Of a stretch of 35,592 nucleotides of DNA, positions 16,510 to 24,789 are shown piece by piece. The notes below the pieces were generated by a model. It did no database searches and was not told the origin of the DNA. It saw nothing but the letters and a program-made list of their open reading frames with translations. A program made the translations under genes and the position numbers. Position 1 is the first letter of the stretch. Each line of letters begins with the position of its first letter. Source of the stretch: an uncultured Porphyromonadaceae bacterium (GTDB lineage Bacteria; Bacteroidota; Bacteroidia; Bacteroidales; Muribaculaceae); NCBI GenBank assembly GCA_947175605.1, contig CAMWNH010000014.1, positions 1 through 35,592 of the forward strand. The letters are read 5' to 3'.

Positions 16510-18188
16510 TTACTCCTCCTTGGGAACAACTTGAACACTGAAGATTCGCGGCATGGCGAGTTTGACGGCTACCGAACCTTGAGGCGACTGAAAATAATTT
16601 TGTTCCGTCACTTCCACATTGACTTTCACGCTATGGCAAGGATTGGGTCTGCCAAGGAAAGCTCTGACTTTATTGCGTACACCCGCCATATTATCATATT
16701 CAATCTCGATATTTAAACAGTCTCCTATCTTTGGCGCAACCTTTTCTTTAAACCATACATATTTATATGTCTGAAACATAGCATGATTACTATCAATACA
16801 CCGATCCACTCCGGTCAGATTCACAGAATCCTCGCGGATCGACCAATCAAGTTCATCAAATGGGAATATATGCTTTTTACCATTAGTATACCCCATTTCA
16901 AGTGTTTGCATCAGCCACTCATTTATATCCGAGGTAAACCAATTAAAAACAAACCCTTTTACATCTTTAGGCATCTCTACCGTAGGTATTCGCACAGCAC
17001 CATCCGGCGTTTTTAAATACTCTGCTACAAAACTCGCATGGATGTCTTTAATGTTTTTAGTGGCCGAAATAATCCTGCATTGATGAACGACAATAAGAAT
17101 AATCCCTATTATAGAAATCACAAAATTCCTTGTTTGCTTTTCAAGGAAAGAATCAGGGATATATGCAGCCAAGCGGAAAAGCGCTATCAAGGAATAAAAC
17201 GATATCCCATTAAAAGAATGCGGACGTGAATTCGCGACCAATCCAAAGCACACCCCAATAATAAGAGTAATCAGAATCAACTTATTACCGGATAGATATT
17301 CTAAAAACACCCGCTTATCACACACCCTCAACGCGATCGAACAGATCAGCAAAAACCAGAATGGATAAGTGCCCGTCAGCAACTCAAATCCATTACTGAT
17401 AGATTTTAATATTCGCGGACTTTCGGCCAGTCTAACATAATTACCCGGCGCTAAAACAAGTATCAGCGCCCCAAGCCATAGCGATATTGCCAGCGCCCAT
17501 GTGTAAGGCGATATTCTTTCTCTCTTGTATATTTTATAGTCAAGAATCAGAAACAATCCCCCTGAAAGAGGCAGCGAAAAACATTCCTGCGACCATCACG
17601 TCGCCAAGCCAACAATGCATAGGCCTATAAAAGACAGCACGTTTTTACGACGACTTCCCTTGCTATAATCCAGCAAAAGCAGATATGAAAAAACCACAAC
17701 ATAGGAAATAAATAATTCATTCCTATTGCTATAGAGAAAAAAGATTCTTTATCCTGAAATAAATATAGATACGCTATAGCTATCAGCATCCATAACAAGT
17801 GATTATAGCGCCTACGCTTCGGTATACAATAAAAGCCAAACAGAGTCATTATAGCCACAATGAGTATACCTTCAAAAACAGCAAAAGCAGTAAAGCCCCA
17901 CGGCCCTGCAAACATCTGGACAAGAATATGAATCAGCGTTCGTCCGTTGGAATAGAAATACTGTATGCTTTGCGATTCAATCGCATCACCTAAAGTCTCG
18001 ACCAATCGTGAGCAATCATTTCGTCCCAGAATATTATCGTCAAGCACAAAACGATAAAGCAAATCATCGCTTACAGGCTCTTGATAATAACACCTTAGTC
18101 CGAAACTAATGCCCGTCGCCAATAACACAAAAGAAATGAGGACAATCGACGCACTCCTGCCTGATATATAGCCACGCACACTGTTCAT
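16510..18188 (-). pseudogene. DUF6056-like membrane protein, broken by a frameshift and a stop codon
   Basis: Two consecutive minus-strand frames make one protein of the DUF6056 type (multi-spanning membrane protein, glycosyltransferase-like in topology, function unknown). The first part (18188 to about 17700) begins with a TM helix and has Y-Q-E-P-V-S-D-D-L-L-Y and G-M-N-Y-L-F-P. Near 17700 the reading must shift by one base to continue as V-V-V-F-S-Y-L-L-L-L-D-Y-S-K-G. A TGA at 17598-17596 then interrupts just before W-S-Q-E-C-F-S, where the family normally has Gly. The second part (to 16510) holds further TM segments and a soluble C-terminal domain. Two independent lesions favour a true pseudogene over a sequencing error. 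It is more AT-rich than its neighbours, which suggests acquisition. It lies 12 nt after the B3/B4 gene. Confidence 0.75.
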
Positions 18189-18200
18189 CCCCCGCTTCTA

Positions 18201-18893
18201 TTACTGCTCTATCACACTTATCCGCGGATTGCGCGCGGAAGCGTGCGTACGGAAGGCCGCTATAATTTCGTCGGCAAGGGTGCGGATCTCCTCATCCGTT
18301 GCCGGATGATAGATATTAACTGTCATGAGCAGGTGCACCGTGGCCTCGCTCAGCTTCGTGCGCTCGTTGTCGGACGTGGGAGTGCCTATACCTCCCATAT
18401 CATCTCGCCATACGGGCAAACCTTCGATATTTAGCGGTCCTCGTCCAATTGCATCATAGGGCTCATCCGCGCGTCCGCGTCCATACACCAGCCGCCTGCC
18501 CGAGATACGGTCCGCATCAAAGCCTCCGATGCTGATGCCCGTGCGGAGCGAAATGAGATTGATAAGGTCGATAGCCGTCAGCGTGCGGTAAAGCTCCATA
18601 CCCTTAACCGCGCGTCGGCTCAGAGCCTCGGCCGAAGGGCGGTAACGGTTAGGCTCCTTTCCCAGAGCCTTATATGCCCGGCGCGTGGTGTCAATAGCCG
18701 GACGCAGACGGATCTCCTCCATCTTATATCGTGCAGCCACATCCTGCGCGCACGCCCTGATTTCCTCCCACAGCGCATCGGATGTGGGTCCGTTGTCGAT
18801 ATCGAGCTCAATGGCCAGCAGTGTATAGTCCGGCGCTGCCGAACGGATTTCCGGCCCTATCTCAAAAGTAAAGCTACAGGCTACCATCGTCAT
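18201..18893 (-). CDS. B3/B4 domain protein (PheT editing-domain-like)
   Basis: A 230-residue soluble protein matching the stand-alone B3/B4 domain family, related to the editing and tRNA-contact region of the phenylalanyl-tRNA synthetase beta subunit. Supporting segments are 'aRYKMEEI', R-R-A-Y-K-A-L-G-K-E-P-N-R-Y-R-P-S-A-E-A-L, R-R-A-V-K-G, and I-N-L-I-S-L-R-T-G-I-S-I-G-G-F-D, which carry the conserved core. Stand-alone members are thought to act on aminoacyl-tRNA or amino-acid derivatives, but the reaction is not established. Its ATG overlaps the stop of the formate/nitrite-type channel gene (ATGA), so it is translationally coupled to it. An alternative start two codons downstream is possible. 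Confidence 0.8.
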   Translation of the reverse strand: MTMVACSFTFEIGPEIRSAAPDYTLLAIELDIDNGPTSDALWEEIRACAQDVAARYKMEEIRLRPAIDTTRRAYKALGKEPNRYRPSAEALSRRAVKGMELYRTLTAIDLINLISLRTGISIGGFDADRISGRRLVYGRGRADEPYDAIGRGPLNIEGLPVWRDDMGGIGTPTSDNERTKLSEATVHLLMTVNIYHPATDEEIRTLADEIIAAFRTHASARNPRISVIEQ

Positions 18894-19696
18894 TTACGGA
18901 TCGATTTATGATGCAGATAATAATGCACACATCCCACGAACACCGCGCCGCCCACGATATTGCCCACCGTGGCAGGGAACAGATTGACCGTAAAGAGGTC
19001 GAGCATGCTAATGTTGGCTCCCTCCATCATGCCCAGAGGGATAAAGAACATATTGGCCACACAGTGCTCATAGCCCAGGATTACGAACGCCATGACGGGA
19101 ATCTGACACGCTATCAGCTTCTCGCCCAGGCGTCGGCCCGAGAGCGCGAGCCACACGGCCAGACACACACACCAGTTCGCGCCTATGCCTTTCAGGAATA
19201 TGACGCCCGGCGACGCACTCACCTTCGCCTCCGCCATACGGCATATAGCACCGTGATATGGCTCGGGGGTAGTGAGACCGCAGAGATACACCATGAAATA
19301 AGCCACGGCAAGCGCACCGGCGAAATTGCCCAGCCACACGAGCGTCCAGTTGCGCGCAACGCAGATGAAGGACACTCGCCGCTCCAGCAGCGGAGGCATC
19401 AGCAGGGCATTGTTGCCCGTGAAAAGTTCTGCGCCGAGCACCACCACAAGCATCAGGCCTATTGGGAAGACCAGACCGCTGAGCAGACGCTGGAGCGATG
19501 GATTGGAGGCTGAAATCTCCGGAAAACCGAAACCTGTGATCAGCGACAGCGCTCCGCCGAGCGCAATGTATGCACCGGCAAGGATACTGAGAACGGCAAA
19601 GCGCCCGAGCGATCCGCCGGGAGCTGTCATGGATGCCTTACGGGCGCCGGCTTCGAGGCCGACACGTAGAATTTCGTCGGGAGTGCGGACGGGCAT
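18890..19696 (-). CDS. Formate/nitrite transporter family channel (FocA/NirC type)
   Basis: A 268-residue inner-membrane channel with about six TM helices. Family markers are G-A-E-L-F-T-G-N in the second repeat region, F-L-K-G-I-G-A-N-W-C-V-C-L-A with the conserved Lys, and G-Y-E-H-C-V-A-N-M-F-F with the central pore His. Both the Lys and the His needed for anion protonation and passage are present. The family moves formate, nitrite or hydrosulfide across the membrane; which one here cannot be told. It is the first gene of a minus-strand operon with the B3/B4 protein and the broken DUF6056-like gene. No pyruvate-formate lyase gene is nearby. Confidence 0.9.
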   Translation of the reverse strand: MPVRTPDEILRVGLEAGARKASMTAPGGSLGRFAVLSILAGAYIALGGALSLITGFGFPEISASNPSLQRLLSGLVFPIGLMLVVVLGAELFTGNNALLMPPLLERRVSFICVARNWTLVWLGNFAGALAVAYFMVYLCGLTTPEPYHGAICRMAEAKVSASPGVIFLKGIGANWCVCLAVWLALSGRRLGEKLIACQIPVMAFVILGYEHCVANMFFIPLGMMEGANISMLDLFTVNLFPATVGNIVGGAVFVGCVHYYLHHKSIRK

Positions 19697-19756
19697 GTTG
19701 GTCTAATAGTGTGATATTGTGATTGATTCGGATATTTGCTTACGGAGCAATAAATC

Positions 19757-19811
19757 AGGACCACGCCTGGAAAATCAGTCTGTCATACAGTCGTTTCCGT
19801 AGCGTGGTCCT
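19757..19811 (-). terminator. Hairpin terminator after the sigma/anti-sigma/Spy-like operon
   Basis: A perfect 10-bp inverted repeat (aggaccacgc 19757-19766; gcgtggtcct 19802-19811) encloses further complementary pieces (ggaaa/tttcc and ctgt/acag), making a 55-nt extended hairpin just after the stop of the Spy-like gene. The T-tract is short on both strands. Confidence 0.6.
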
Positions 19812-19823
19812 TTTGCTGCTTTA

Positions 19824-20324
19824 TTACTTTTGTCGTTGTGGCGAGACATCTTCAGCACGATTCTGCTTCCCGGCTTGCCGGTGATGTCTCATCAGTTTTT
19901 GTGTGAACTTTCGTTCGGTGTTTTTGAGGCGTAGTATCTGTCGATTGTTTAGTATTTTCGAAAATTTCTCGTAGAAAGCCATTTCGATCTGACCCTCCTT
20001 GAGGCGCTGCGAGTAAATCGCGATAGCCGCTGCTTCAAGTTCCGCTTCCGATGCGTCCGCATTGTCCGCAGCCTTGCGCTCGAGTTCGCGGGTCTCTATG
20101 TTCAGCTTCATTATCTGATCCTCCATATCGTCGTAGACAGGGAAGAATTCGCGTTGCTGCTCCTTGCTCAGGTCAAGCTCGCGAGCGATGGCATCGTGCT
20201 TGTACTGACGGATTTCGGCCACATACTTCTCGCGCTGCGCTTCGCTGATATCGCCCTTCTTCTGCGCGGCAAGAGGCATGCATGCACCGGCAAGGAGGAT
20301 AACTGAAATCAGAAACTTGTTCAT
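19824..20324 (-). CDS. Spy/LTXXQ-like periplasmic stress protein
   Basis: A 166-residue secreted protein. The signal peptide covers residues 1-20 (cleavage after P-L-A-A). The mature part is nearly all alpha-helical and rich in Glu, Lys, Arg and Gln, with a periplasmic Spy/CpxP or zinc-resistance (LTXXQ) look: L-D-L-S-K-E-Q-Q-R-E-F-F-P-V-Y-D-D-M followed by a second helix pair ending I-L-N-N-R-Q-I-L-R-L. Such proteins bind unfolded periplasmic proteins or modulate envelope stress sensors. Its start overlaps the stop of the putative anti-sigma gene (ATGA). Being third in an operon with an ECF sigma factor suggests it is an output or feedback element of that stress response. Confidence 0.7.
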   Translation of the reverse strand: MNKFLISVILLAGACMPLAAQKKGDISEAQREKYVAEIRQYKHDAIARELDLSKEQQREFFPVYDDMEDQIMKLNIETRELERKAADNADASEAELEAAAIAIYSQRLKEGQIEMAFYEKFSKILNNRQILRLKNTERKFTQKLMRHHRQAGKQNRAEDVSPQRQK

Positions 20325-20812
20325 TCGTTTACGTCGCTTGAATAAATTTCATAATCGTCGGCCCATGCTTCCGAGGGGTCGGACAGGCCGGAAAAATCAA
20401 GCTCGGACAGTGAGCCGTCGGCATCCATCTCATCGATGATATCCCACTGGTCCAGACCGGCCTCGTTGATGAAATAGTCCACGATGAAGTCGTCATTGCC
20501 GAGGGCCTCGGCCATAACCGGATTGGAATCCATCGGACTGAGGCGGCCGGGGTTGCTCACGAGTGTGAACACCTGCAGCATGAGCCATATTCCTGCGAAC
20601 ATGGCGGCCATGTATGCATAGGGGCGCACACGCTGCCAGAGCGAGCGCTGCGCACGCTCGAGAGCGGCCTGCTCCCGGGGGTGCTCAAGCTCGGGTCGCT
20701 CGGGCAATGAAGCGGCCATCCGCCGCGTGAATTCGGCAAAATAGCCCTCCGGCACGGTCATGCCGCCATTGGTATTGCGGAGCTTGTCGAGTATGTCGGT
20801 GTTTTGCTTCAT
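20321..20812 (-). CDS. Putative anti-sigma factor, single-pass membrane protein
   Basis: A 163-residue protein with no clear database family that I can name. The N-terminal cytoplasmic part (1-65) contains V-P-E-G-Y-F-A-E-F-T-R-R-M, a motif often seen in proteins encoded just after Bacteroidales ECF sigma factors. One TM helix lies at about residues 68-89. The C-terminal part is strongly acidic (many Asp and Glu, about 95-163) and would be periplasmic. No zinc-binding H-x3-C-x2-C motif is present, so it is not a classical ZAS anti-sigma. Position between the sigma gene and the Spy-like gene, plus topology, supports an anti-sigma role; this remains inference. Confidence 0.6.
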   Translation of the reverse strand: MKQNTDILDKLRNTNGGMTVPEGYFAEFTRRMAASLPERPELEHPREQAALERAQRSLWQRVRPYAYMAAMFAGIWLMLQVFTLVSNPGRLSPMDSNPVMAEALGNDDFIVDYFINEAGLDQWDIIDEMDADGSLSELDFSGLSDPSEAWADDYEIYSSDVNE

Positions 20813-20908
20813 TGAACGATTGATATTAGAGAGAGGAGAATTGAGACAGGCGTTTACCCCCTTTCGGGAGCGCCTTCGTTGTATTTGACTTCACGGACCG
20901 CGAAAGGT

Positions 20909-21466
20909 TTAATCGCGATCCGAAAAAAATTGTTCTATTTTTTTTACCGCGAGATGGTACGATGCCTTCAAGGCGCCCACAGATGTGCCCAGAATCTCCG
21001 ACATGGTCTCGTACTTCATGTCGTCGAAGTACTTCATATTGAACACAAGCCTCTGTTTTTCAGGGAGCGACGCCACGGCCTTACGCAACTGCAGCGCCAG
21101 CTCGTCGCCGTCGATATCCTTGTCGGCCTCGATTGCGTGGATCAGACTCGCTTCAGCATCGTCCAGCGACACTCCCGCGCGCTTGCGTTCGCGCGCCAGA
21201 AAAGTTATGCTCTCGTTGATAGCTATCTTGTAGAGCCATGTCGAGAGGCGCGCCTCGCCGCGGAAATTCTCCAGCGAGCCCCAGGCCTTCAGGAATGTAT
21301 TCTGCAGGATGTCATTAGAGTCCTCATGATTCTGCACCATGCGCCGGATCTGCCAATAGAGGGGCTCACTGAAGAGATTTATCACTTCAGTGAAGGCCTC
21401 GCGCACGGTCATCGGATCGCGCAGGCGGGCTATCAGGGCCTCATCGGGCACAGGCATTTCAGGCAT
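20909..21466 (-). CDS. ECF sigma factor (RpoE-like)
   Basis: A 185-residue extracytoplasmic-function sigma factor. Region 2 spans about residues 25-95, with D-S-N-D-I-L-Q-N-T-F-L-K-A-W and L-S-T-W-L-Y-K-I-A-I-N-E. Region 4 spans about 128-180, with L-P-E-K-Q-R-L-V-F-N-M-K-Y-F and Y-E-T-M-S-E-I-L-G-T-S-V-G-A-L-K-A-S. It is first in an operon with the putative anti-sigma factor (96 nt downstream) and the Spy-like protein, and is transcribed away from efflux locus B. ATG at 21466 lies 7 nt after a TATCTTTG box, so the mRNA is probably leaderless. It likely directs its own operon and envelope genes. Confidence 0.9.
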   Translation of the reverse strand: MPEMPVPDEALIARLRDPMTVREAFTEVINLFSEPLYWQIRRMVQNHEDSNDILQNTFLKAWGSLENFRGEARLSTWLYKIAINESITFLARERKRAGVSLDDAEASLIHAIEADKDIDGDELALQLRKAVASLPEKQRLVFNMKYFDDMKYETMSEILGTSVGALKASYHLAVKKIEQFFSDRD

Positions 21467-21473
21467 CGTTCGT

Positions 21474-21507
21474 CAAAGATAGCAAAAAAATTCCATAATC
21501 CCGCAAA
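21474..21507 (-). promoter_or_regulatory. Promoter of the ECF sigma operon
   Basis: On the minus strand TTTG (21507-21504) and TATCTTTG (21481-21474) are 22 nt apart. The -7 box is an exact match and ends 7 nt before ATG. Confidence 0.55.
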
Positions 21508-21541
21508 AAAATCAGTTCGCACTGTAATTAATTTGATTCCC

Positions 21542-21561
21542 TTGCGTCATACATTATGCAA
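21542..21561. repeat. Imperfect 20-bp palindrome in the divergent sigma/efflux intergenic region
   Basis: Ends ttgc and gcaa are complementary and 14 of 20 positions are palindromic. It lies between the sigma promoter and efflux locus B start, where no other clear promoter for locus B is seen. Candidate operator only. Confidence 0.3.
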
Positions 21562-21607
21562 ACACGCGAAAACTACAATCATAATTACGCTAAATCCTCC
21601 CGAACAG

Positions 21608-22276
21608 ATGATACGGCTGCACGATGTAAACAAGACCTATCCCGGCGCTGTGCCCCTGCACGTGCTTAAAGGCATAAACCTCGAGATCCGCAAGGGCGAA
21701 CTGGTGAGTATCATGGGGGCTTCCGGCTCCGGAAAGTCCACCCTCCTGAACATTCTCGGCATACTCGACAACTACGATTCCGGCGAATACTTCCTGAACG
21801 GAACTCTCATCAAGGACCTCGGTGAAAATCGCGCCGCCGAGTTCCGCAACCGCATGATAGGCTTCGTTTTCCAGAGCTTCAATCTAATTAACTACAAGAA
21901 CGCGCTCGAAAATGTCGCGCTTCCGCTGTTCTATCAGGGAGTGAGCCGGAAAAAACGCAACACACTGGCAATGGAGCAGCTCGAACGCATGGGGCTCGCC
22001 GACCGCGCCACCCATCTGCCCGGCGAACTCTCCGGCGGACAGAAGCAGCGAGTGGCAATCGCACGCGCCCTCGTCACCAATCCCGACATAATACTGGCCG
22101 ACGAGCCCACCGGTGCCCTCGACTCCCGCACATCAGCCGACGTCATGGATATATTCAAGACCCTCAACCGCGACACGGGCATGACCACCGTCATTGTCAC
22201 TCACGACCCCAACGTCGGCGCTCAGACCGACCGCATCATCCGCATCTCCGACGGCAAAATAATCACCGAGGCATGA
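21608..22276 (+). CDS. ABC transporter ATP-binding protein (MacB/LolD type, locus B)
   Basis: A 222-residue ATPase subunit. Walker [10 protein letters not shown] is at residues 37-45, the signature L-S-G-G-Q-K-Q-R follows, and Walker B ends I-L-A-D-E-P-T. The switch His is in V-T-H-D-P. ATG at 21608 is used because the family begins with M-I-x-L-x-x-V-x-K-x-Y; the frame stays open upstream for some 240 codons, but that part is antisense to the sigma gene and has no ABC similarity. It begins efflux locus B and overlaps the first permease by 4 nt (ATGA). Confidence 0.93.
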   Translation: MIRLHDVNKTYPGAVPLHVLKGINLEIRKGELVSIMGASGSGKSTLLNILGILDNYDSGEYFLNGTLIKDLGENRAAEFRNRMIGFVFQSFNLINYKNALENVALPLFYQGVSRKKRNTLAMEQLERMGLADRATHLPGELSGGQKQRVAIARALVTNPDIILADEPTGALDSRTSADVMDIFKTLNRDTGMTTVIVTHDPNVGAQTDRIIRISDGKIITEA

Positions 22277-23502
22277 GAGACCTGCTCGACGAAATAATGC
22301 AGGCGTTGCGCCACAACCGTCTACGCACAGCCCTCACCGGACTCTCCGTAAGCTGGGGCATATTTATGCTTATCGTGCTGCTCGGACTCGCCGGAGCCAC
22401 GCTCAGAAACTTCGAGGAGAACGTGAGCTCCGACAGCAGCGCCAAAATCAGTGTCTGGGCCGGACAGACCTCCCGGCCTTACAAAGGCAACCGCGAGGGA
22501 AGGCGCATACATCTGCGTCCGGCCGACATCGCCACCCTCAAGGAGCAGCACAAGGAATTCGTGTCCGACGTCTCTTCCATCATCTACTGCAACTATCAGG
22601 AGCTCTCAGGTGGCAGCGAGAGCGTCAGCGCAGGCCCCGAAGGCGTCAGCGCCGGATTCATCGGTCGTCAGAGATTCACCAAACTCATGGCCGGTCGCGA
22701 CATCAATGCACACGACATCGCCGCCTCCGCCAAAATCATGATCATCCCCGAATCGTATGCCAAGACGCTCTTCCCCGACATTGATCCGGCCCATGCCATA
22801 GGCAGGCGCGTCAGCTATGCCGGGCTGTCATTTCTCATAGTTGGAATACACGACGGACGCTGGGACCGCTCGGTCTACATCCCTTTCACTACAGCCATGA
22901 TGCTCGTTGAAAACAAGGATGCCCTCGGCTCCATGGAAGTAGCGCTGAAAAATGTCTCAACCATGGAGGACGGCGAGGCCGCCGAGGAGGGCATCACGCG
23001 CACGCTTGCCTCCGTACACGACTTTGACCCCGACGATTCCAGCGCCCTCTGGATCTCCAACAGCTTCACACAGGCCATGCAGGGCCGGAAGGCAGGTTCG
23101 ATCCTGCAGCTCGCTGTGTGGATTCTCGGTCTCCTCACGCTCCTCACCGGCATCGTGGGCATTAGCAACATCATGTTCGTGAGCGTGCGCGAGCGCACAC
23201 ATGAAATAGGCATCCGTCGCGCCATAGGCGCCCGACCCCGCTCAATCCTCACGCAGATTCTTGCCGAGAGTGTGGCCATAACCGTATTGTTCGGATATAT
23301 AGGCATCGTGCTGGGCACCGCCTTCGTACAACTCCTGGCCTTCTTCCTCAAGGAGAGCGATGGAATGTCCGAGCCCGCAGTCAGTCTGGGCATGGCCTTC
23401 CAGGTAACGGCCGTTCTGGTCGTGGCTGGAGCCCTGGCCGGACTCTTCCCCGCCCTGCGTGCCCTGAAAGTAAAACCCGTTGAAGCACTTAGAGACGAAT
23501 GA
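22273..23502 (+). CDS. ABC transporter permease, MacB-like (locus B, first)
   Basis: A 409-residue permease with MacB topology: TM1 at about residues 19-42, a periplasmic domain at about 45-280 with the MacB core motif, and three TM helices at about 285-400. The coupling segment reads E-R-T-H-E-I-G-I-R-R-A-I-G-A and the protein ends L-K-V-K-P-V-E-A-L-R-D. The opening 'ALRHNRLRTALTGLSVSWG' pattern is typical of Bacteroidetes permeases of this type. Overlap of 4 nt at both ends with the ATPase and the second permease gives tight translational coupling, so the products probably assemble together as a heterodimer. Confidence 0.9.
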   Translation: MRDLLDEIMQALRHNRLRTALTGLSVSWGIFMLIVLLGLAGATLRNFEENVSSDSSAKISVWAGQTSRPYKGNREGRRIHLRPADIATLKEQHKEFVSDVSSIIYCNYQELSGGSESVSAGPEGVSAGFIGRQRFTKLMAGRDINAHDIAASAKIMIIPESYAKTLFPDIDPAHAIGRRVSYAGLSFLIVGIHDGRWDRSVYIPFTTAMMLVENKDALGSMEVALKNVSTMEDGEAAEEGITRTLASVHDFDPDDSSALWISNSFTQAMQGRKAGSILQLAVWILGLLTLLTGIVGISNIMFVSVRERTHEIGIRRAIGARPRSILTQILAESVAITVLFGYIGIVLGTAFVQLLAFFLKESDGMSEPAVSLGMAFQVTAVLVVAGALAGLFPALRALKVKPVEALRDE

Positions 23503-24749
23503 AAACACCGCTTTTCGATATCGACAACTGGAAGGAGATCGGCGCCACGCTCGCACGCAACAAGACAAGAACCTTCCTCACGGGCTTCGGCATCTTCTGG
23601 GGTGTGGCCATGCTGGCCCTGCTGCTTGGAGGTGCAAGGCTCACCACCGAGCTTCTCTCCCGAAACTTCGAAGGTTTCTCCTCCAACTCAGGTGCGATCA
23701 TCGCCGGAACTACCGGTATACCCTACAAGGGCCATGCCAAGGGACGCAGCTGGAGTCTCGACCTCACCGACGTTGAGCGCCTCCGTCAAAGTTTCCCCGA
23801 GCTTCGCGCCGTCGTGCCCATCTTTCAGTCGTGGGACAACGTATCCTGCACCAACGGCAGCTACAGCTATTCCGGCTCAGCTCTCGGAGCTGTGCCCGAG
23901 TATGTGGAGATCTGCACCCCTCTGATGTATTCCGGACGTTTCATCAATGCTGCCGATGAGTCGCAGGAGCGCAAAGTTGCCGTCCTTGGCAAGAAAATAG
24001 CGAACGAGATTTTCCCCGATACACCCGACCCCGTAGGCCTGCAGGTCGAACTGAACGGAATCCCCTACTCCATTGTCGGTGTAGCCGGAAATCTTGGCGA
24101 AGCCTCCATAAATGGGAAAATGGACGAAAAGGTCCTCATCCCCTCCACGACCTTCCGCAAGGCATTCGCCCGCGCCGACCGCGTGGACTTCATCACCTTC
24201 GTGGGCCGCGACGGCGTGCGCCTGCGCGACATCCTGCCTCGCATGCGCTCGCTCATCTTCCGCCGCCACGGCATCCATCCCGACGACGAAAGCGCAGCAT
24301 GGACCATCGACATTTCCGAGCAGTTCGAAAAAATCGACATGGTCTTCTCCGGCCTGAATCTGCTCGCACTCTTCATAGGCGTGTCCACGCTGCTTGCCGG
24401 CATCATCGGCGTAGGCAACATAATGTGGGTAATCGTCAAGGAGCGCACGCAGGAGATCGGCGTCCGGCGCGCAATTGGCGCCAAACCGCGCGACATCGTC
24501 ACGCAGGTGCTCTGCGAGGGCATGGCGCTCACGGTCGTGGCCGGCACGGCAGGCATCTGCTTCGCCGCACTCGTGCTCGGAGTTGCCGGCTTGGTGCTTA
24601 GCGCCGAACGCCCCACCGACGTGCAGATGAGCATTGGCCTCGCCATGGGCATTATGACCACATTCGTAGTCCTCGGCACGCTCGCCGGACTCATCCCCGC
24701 AGCCAAAGCCATGAAGATCAAACCCGTGGAAGCCCTCAATTCCAAGTAA
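23499..24749 (+). CDS. ABC transporter permease, MacB-like (locus B, second)
   Basis: A 416-residue paralogue of the preceding permease. TM1 lies at about residues 25-48, the periplasmic domain at about 50-285, and three TM helices at about 290-405. The conserved coupling segment is E-R-T-Q-E-I-G-V-R-R-A-I-G-A-K-P and the end is M-K-I-K-P-V-E-A-L-N. It starts inside the last codon of the first permease (ATGA overlap). With the shared ATPase it should form the inner-membrane part of a MacAB-TolC-like exporter. Substrate unknown; the divergent stress sigma operon suggests an envelope-active compound. Confidence 0.9.
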   Translation: MKTPLFDIDNWKEIGATLARNKTRTFLTGFGIFWGVAMLALLLGGARLTTELLSRNFEGFSSNSGAIIAGTTGIPYKGHAKGRSWSLDLTDVERLRQSFPELRAVVPIFQSWDNVSCTNGSYSYSGSALGAVPEYVEICTPLMYSGRFINAADESQERKVAVLGKKIANEIFPDTPDPVGLQVELNGIPYSIVGVAGNLGEASINGKMDEKVLIPSTTFRKAFARADRVDFITFVGRDGVRLRDILPRMRSLIFRRHGIHPDDESAAWTIDISEQFEKIDMVFSGLNLLALFIGVSTLLAGIIGVGNIMWVIVKERTQEIGVRRAIGAKPRDIVTQVLCEGMALTVVAGTAGICFAALVLGVAGLVLSAERPTDVQMSIGLAMGIMTTFVVLGTLAGLIPAAKAMKIKPVEALNSK

Positions 24750-24789
24750 CATAACCGTTTCAACCCCCGAAAACAATATACAATCCGAT

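Noticed and set aside
20879-21607. In-frame extension of about 240 codons before the locus B ATPase
   Set aside because: It is antisense to the ECF sigma gene and its promoter, and ABC similarity begins exactly at the ATG at 21608.
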